From contig BNVB01000058.1 of assembly GCA_025997795.1 (NCBI GenBank), forward strand, positions 1 to 15,563: a DNA stretch of 15,563 bases, read 5' to 3'. A program made the position numbers and the translations under genes. This stretch comes from Spirochaetia bacterium (GTDB lineage: Bacteria > Spirochaetota > Spirochaetia > Treponematales > Breznakiellaceae). The notes under the pieces were generated by a model. The model was given only the letters and a program-made list of their open reading frames with translations. It searched no databases and was not told the DNA's origin. Below are positions 12,729 to 15,563 of this stretch, in pieces; the first letter of the stretch is position 1, and each line of letters opens with the position of its first letter.

Positions 12729-14015
12729 TTGACTCGTTGTAAGCTTAAAGCATTTTTTGTTGTATGTACTCTGGCGGCTATTCCGCTCTGCGCCCAGGAA
12801 GAAATACCGGGTACAACGGTATTTCTTTCCGGACCAATCACTTCTATAGAAGTGATTGGCCTTAAGCGGACTAAACCCCATGTTGCCCGGTATCCTTTGG
12901 AACAATTCCTGGGCAGGGAAGGGGCGGACCTCAACCTGAACGAAGTGGAAGCGGCGGTGCGGAATACGGGGATTCTGGAACCGGTTCTGGTAGAACTGGC
13001 AAAGGCTGCGGATTCCGGGGCGGATGGGGGCCTGGCCCTTAGGGTTACGGTGGAAGAAAAATGGTCAATTTTCCCCGTACCGCTGGTGATGGCCGGATCC
13101 GGTGAAACAAGTTTTGGCCTTTTCCTGGCGGATACCAATGCATTTGGCCTGCGGGATCAGGCGGTTTTGGGGGGAATCTACGGATCATCGGGCTGGAGGG
13201 CGATGGCCATGTACAACCTGACGGCGGACCGCCGGGGCCTCCCGGACTTTACAAGTCTGGTGATGTACAACCGCCGGGAACGGAAAGACAGCGACCGGGA
13301 AAAGCGGATTTACCGCCAGTATACGGCGGACGAACTGCGCCTATCCCTGGGACTCCAGTATCCTTTTACCCGGCATTTGAGCGGATCGATCACCACTTCG
13401 TTTACCTCCATTTCGCTGGCCCGGAACGATCCGCCCCAGGTTTCAACTTTAGTGGAAATTCCCGAAAGGGGAGCCAAACTGCTGGCTCTGGGCCCGGTTT
13501 TAACGCTGCGGTACAGCACTTGGGATGGTTTTCTGCTTTCCCAGCAGAGCCTTTCGCTCAGATACAGCTATTCCTTTGCTCTGGAAGGGACTTCCCTTCA
13601 AACGGTGGAATTCCAGGGGGTCTATGAACAATCCCTGACGCCGGGTTTCCGGCTTTTTGTGCGGAGCGGGGCGCTTTGGAAAACCGGGGAGGATCCGCTT
13701 ATGGAAGAGGGCCCCCAAAAGGCCCAGGTGGATATTCTTCCCCGGCAGTTTTCTGCCCGGCAGTATGCGGGTTTTTCTGCAGGGCTGGAAAAGTACCTTT
13801 TTAAGGCAAAATATGGAACTCTTTCTGTCCTTGGCGCCTGGCAGGGCGTTTTTTCCCGGGGGCCAATCTCCGGCACTGAATTTGATCATGGCCCTTCCGG
13901 GGGAATCCGCTTTTACTTAAGCCGCCTGGCCCTTCCGGCGCTGGGGGCAGGAGTGGCGTACAATATGAATTCCGGCCTTTTTCAGTTTACTTTTAGCCTG
14001 GGGATGGGATTTTAA
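12729..14015 (+). CDS. Omp85/BamA-family outer-membrane protein with a single POTRA
   Basis: 428 residues if it begins at the TTG 12729-12731. That start gives a compact signal peptide (M-T-R-C-K-L-K-A-F-F...C-A-Q-E, cleavage near residue 22) and avoids the 44-bp overlap with ilvE that the upstream ATG at 12657 would need. A POTRA domain follows (I-T-S-I-E-V-I-G-L-K-R-T-K to V-L-V-E-L-A), then about 300 residues of beta strands with paired tyrosines and a final aromatic residue (S-L-G-M-G-F), as in Omp85 barrels. Members insert or translocate proteins at the outer membrane; one POTRA instead of BamA's five suggests a specialised paralogue. The codons for the POTRA start lie in a perfect 26-bp palindrome. 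There is no strong ribosome-binding site (GGCGG only). Confidence 0.75.
   Translation: MTRCKLKAFFVVCTLAAIPLCAQEEIPGTTVFLSGPITSIEVIGLKRTKPHVARYPLEQFLGREGADLNLNEVEAAVRNTGILEPVLVELAKAADSGADGGLALRVTVEEKWSIFPVPLVMAGSGETSFGLFLADTNAFGLRDQAVLGGIYGSSGWRAMAMYNLTADRRGLPDFTSLVMYNRRERKDSDREKRIYRQYTADELRLSLGLQYPFTRHLSGSITTSFTSISLARNDPPQVSTLVEIPERGAKLLALGPVLTLRYSTWDGFLLSQQSLSLRYSYSFALEGTSLQTVEFQGVYEQSLTPGFRLFVRSGALWKTGEDPLMEEGPQKAQVDILPRQFSARQYAGFSAGLEKYLFKAKYGTLSVLGAWQGVFSRGPISGTEFDHGPSGGIRFYLSRLALPALGAGVAYNMNSGLFQFTFSLGMGF
12801..12859 (+). repeat. Hairpin and 26-bp perfect palindrome in the Omp85-like gene
   Basis: 12801-12808/12818-12825 form GAAATACC/GGTATTTC, extendable with one bulge. Then 12834-12859 is a perfect palindrome with 13-bp arms (CCAATCACTTCTA and its complement) and no spacer. 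It encodes the conserved opening strand of the POTRA domain. Confidence 0.9.
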
Positions 14016-14027
14016 CCCAGGATTTTC

Positions 14028-14056
14028 TTGACAAAACCTCAAAATATGTCAATAGT
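14028..14056 (+). promoter_or_regulatory. Promoter of the 14103 outer-membrane protein gene
   Basis: TTGACA (14028-14033) is a perfect -35. Seventeen bases on lies AATAGT (14051-14056); TAGTAT (14053-14058, spacing 19) is an alternative -10. The region is AT-rich and ends about 45 bases before the start codon. Confidence 0.55.
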
Positions 14057-14102
14057 ATAGGTAGTAAACAGCAAACAAAAACTTTTGATCTATGGAGGAT
14101 GT

Positions 14103-15158
14103 ATGATGAAGAAACTAACCGCGGTTACGGTGCTTTTACTTGTTCTGGGCGCTGCCGTTTTTGCCGAAGATGCCAAAGTTATGCCGATGATGGTAGGCCG
14201 GGTTTATGCTGCCCCCACCTATGCCTTTGCTTTGGGCGCGTATGACAAAGATGGAACGTATAAAAAATTTCCCAGCGGATCGGTTAAGGTTTTTAATTTA
14301 GGTTTTGCCGTTGAATATGGGGTAATTGACTGGATTACCGCCGCCGTTCAGTGGGCGCCGGGCTGGACCGTTTGGTCTGATCTGGAAGCGGTTTCCGGAA
14401 GAAAGGATTCCAATACCAATGGTGTAGCGGACCTTTTTGTGGGGGCCAAGATCCAGCTTGTAGGTGAAAAAGCGCCGGTAAAAACCCCCATGTTCCGCCT
14501 TTCCATAGCCCCGGGGGTAATTATTCCCCTGCCGGGTCCCGATTTTGCGAAAGAAACAACAAAGGCGCCTAGTGAAAAAGCGACATTACAGTCAATGGAC
14601 AACCATGCCTTTGCCGCCGGAGCCCGGGTTTACTTTGACTGGATTATCAACAAATCCTTCTTTATTAACCTGTATAATGAAACGCTTTTTTATCCCATAG
14701 CGCAGGATTTGGCAAAAGCCGGACCGGACTTAGCTATAATGAAGATCAGGACCCCGTTCACCAATGCCACAGGAGAAGTGAAGTATAAATACAAACTGAC
14801 CTTTGAGCTGGAACCGGTATATACCATGGCCATTGCCGATGGTATCAGTTTTTCTGCGGGGCTTCCGGTGAACTTCAAGTATGTACCCGCCTATGATTAT
14901 TCCATTAGTAGCGGTACTGGCAGCGCGCTAATGGATGCGGCGGCACTTACCACGTTTAAGACCAATTTTGCCCGCCTGGACCCCGCACTTACACTTAGTG
15001 TAAAACCCAATGTGTCGGTGTTTTTTACCAAGACACCCCTGCCCTTGGAATTCAAGCTCCAGTATGGGCTTCCTGTTTGGGGCAAGAATGTTGGTGCGGC
15101 CCAGCACCAGGTAACCCTGCAGATTAAAGCGTACTTTGCTATTCCCAAGTCCAAGTAA
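14103..15158 (+). CDS. Putative outer-membrane beta-barrel protein
   Basis: 351 residues from ATG 14103 (350 if from the adjacent ATG 14106, which is better spaced from GGAGG at 14094-14098; a TTG at 14085 would put that ribosome-binding site inside the gene). A classic signal peptide (M-K-K-L-T-A-V-T-V-L-L-L-V-L-G-A-A-V-F-A) ends before E-D. The mature protein is strand-rich with many Y, F and W and balanced charges, for example V-F-N-L-G-F-A-V-E-Y-G-V and F-F-I-N-L-Y-N-E-T-L-F-Y, and ends L-Q-I-K-A-Y-F-A-I-P-K-S-K. It resembles an uncharacterised spirochaete outer-membrane barrel or porin-like protein; I do not recognise a named family. It has its own promoter and a terminator after it, so it is likely a single-gene unit. 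Confidence 0.72.
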   Translation: MMKKLTAVTVLLLVLGAAVFAEDAKVMPMMVGRVYAAPTYAFALGAYDKDGTYKKFPSGSVKVFNLGFAVEYGVIDWITAAVQWAPGWTVWSDLEAVSGRKDSNTNGVADLFVGAKIQLVGEKAPVKTPMFRLSIAPGVIIPLPGPDFAKETTKAPSEKATLQSMDNHAFAAGARVYFDWIINKSFFINLYNETLFYPIAQDLAKAGPDLAIMKIRTPFTNATGEVKYKYKLTFELEPVYTMAIADGISFSAGLPVNFKYVPAYDYSISSGTGSALMDAAALTTFKTNFARLDPALTLSVKPNVSVFFTKTPLPLEFKLQYGLPVWGKNVGAAQHQVTLQIKAYFAIPKSK

Positions 15159-15172
15159 CAATCAGCTTTAAT

Positions 15173-15201
15173 CGTAACGTTTGCTTTTGGCAAACGTTAC
15201 G
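15173..15201 (+). repeat. 12-bp perfect hairpin after the outer-membrane protein gene
   Basis: CGTAACGTTTGC (15173-15184) and its complement (15190-15201) with a TTTTG loop. No T-run follows, so it is probably an RNA 3'-end stabiliser, transcription pause or protein-binding site standing before the true terminator. Confidence 0.7.
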
Positions 15202-15216
15202 CGGGCAAATGTATGC

Positions 15217-15255
15217 AAAAAAAAAGCGGTTCTGTGTTTACAGAACCGCTTTTTT
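15217..15255. terminator. Bidirectional intrinsic terminator
   Basis: Stem AGCGGTTCTGT (15225-15235) / ACAGAACCGCT (15240-15250), loop GTTT, with a run of nine A before (15217-15225) and six T after (15250-15255). It serves the + gene ending at 15158 and the minus gene ending at 15280. Confidence 0.92.
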
Positions 15256-15279
15256 CATGTGCCGGGATATCAGGCGGGT

Positions 15280-15486
15280 CTAGAATTCCAGGTGCAGGTT
15301 ATCAAAAATTCCCCGTGTTCCAGGGGGGCCTTCCAGAATATAATCAAAATAGGGCAGCATGGGGTGTTCGTTATCATGCCTCCGGGCTTCTTCCCACAAT
15401 TTATGTTTTTCTGAATCCGGCAAAGAGGCAAGGAAAACACCGTTCAGCATCATGCGGTATAAATTTTCGACACTTCGTTTGTTCAT
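15280..15486 (-). CDS. Small hypothetical protein, 68 residues
   Basis: Not recognised. It starts at ATG 15484-15486 with GGAGG seven bases upstream and stops before the bidirectional terminator, so it is a credible gene. The first half is probably helical (R-S-V-E-N-L-Y-R-M-M-L-N-G-V-F-L, then E-K-H-K-L-W-E-E-A-R-R-H); the second half has P-P-G and aromatic residues (P-Y-F-D-Y-I). There is no signal peptide or membrane segment, so it is likely cytoplasmic. Confidence 0.7.
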   Translation of the reverse strand: MNKRSVENLYRMMLNGVFLASLPDSEKHKLWEEARRHDNEHPMLPYFDYILEGPPGTRGIFDNLHLEF

Positions 15487-15552
15487 GGGAATCCTCCAGT
15501 TTTATTTTTTATATATCGGTAGTTTAGCGCCCGGGCTTGAGGGGGTATTCCT

Positions 15553-15563
15553 ATGAAGCTTTT
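15553..15563 (+). CDS. Probable start of a further gene, cut by the window edge
   Basis: ATG at 15553 preceded by GAGGGGG at 15539-15545 reads M-K-L before the window ends. The good ribosome-binding site and lysine-second start suggest a real, possibly exported, protein. Confidence 0.4.

Noticed and set aside
12437..13138. Minus-strand ORF of 233 codons opposite ilvE and the Omp85-like gene
   Set aside because: It spans two well-supported + genes and is arginine/serine-rich, as expected for the antisense of GC-rich codons.
1..15563. CRISPR array, phage or transposon
   Set aside because: The tandem repeats have no unique spacers, no transposase or integrase is encoded, and no att-like flanking repeat pair was found. 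The 26-bp inverted repeat lacks an enclosed recombinase gene.

Overview
The window reads as a chromosomal segment of a Gram-negative-type bacterium. It holds three secreted or outer-membrane beta-barrel-like proteins (4420-5526, 12729-14015, 14103-15158), a lipoprotein and an Omp85-family protein with one POTRA domain. The mix of single-copy housekeeping genes, relaxed lipoprotein signals and large uncharacterised outer-membrane proteins is most like a spirochaete of the genus Treponema, perhaps a mid-GC, gut-associated one. That assignment is inference from gene content, not a database result.

Layout. Positions 1-140 hold a 26-bp perfect inverted repeat around the start of a membrane/GNAT-like gene (124-801). 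Next, on the + strand, come a Sua5-type threonylcarbamoyl-AMP synthase (823-1893), an unrecognised lipoprotein (1961-3223), a DHH/DHHA1 phosphoesterase (3251-4423) and, overlapping its stop codon, a repeat-rich outer-membrane protein (4420-5526). A minus-strand group follows: acyl-CoA synthetase-like ligase (5552-7276), a stand-alone cyclic-nucleotide-binding-domain protein (7321-7758) and the YchF GTPase (7802-8941). Only 19 bp from the ychF start a divergent radical SAM activase begins (8961-9806). A 266-bp intergenic region then carries three 15-bp direct repeats, an extended -10 promoter, three consecutive hairpins and a possible pseudoknotted leader, ahead of a YhhQ-type queuosine-precursor transporter (10073-10810). 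Convergent with it is a VapBC-type toxin-antitoxin pair (10807-11494, minus strand) preceded by a 12-codon leader ORF. The pair faces away from a branched-chain aminotransferase (11621-12700), which is followed by the Omp85 protein and another outer-membrane protein with a clear TTGACA promoter. A bidirectional terminator (15217-15255) separates that gene from a small minus-strand gene (15280-15486). A further + gene probably begins at 15553. No stretch longer than about 270 bp lacks a gene, and I see no tRNA, rRNA, CRISPR array or transposase.

How genes may work together. DHH phosphoesterase and the repeat-rich outer-membrane protein are translationally coupled. YchF, the cNMP-domain protein and the ligase could be one minus-strand transcript. 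VapB and VapC overlap as expected for a toxin-antitoxin operon. Elsewhere neighbours look functionally unrelated.

What stands out is DNA structure rather than one new gene system. Short in-frame tandem duplications occur in four genes (18-bp units in three of them, a 63-bp unit in sua5). Long perfect palindromes sit inside two conserved coding regions. Intergenic spaces carry nested hairpins. The best candidate for a new regulatory system is the 26-bp inverted repeat at 1-26/115-140, which duplicates a ribosome-binding site and start codon in opposite orientations around an 88-bp spacer and so resembles an invertible promoter switch. Next are the complex leader before the queuosine transporter and the leader mini-ORF in front of the antitoxin.
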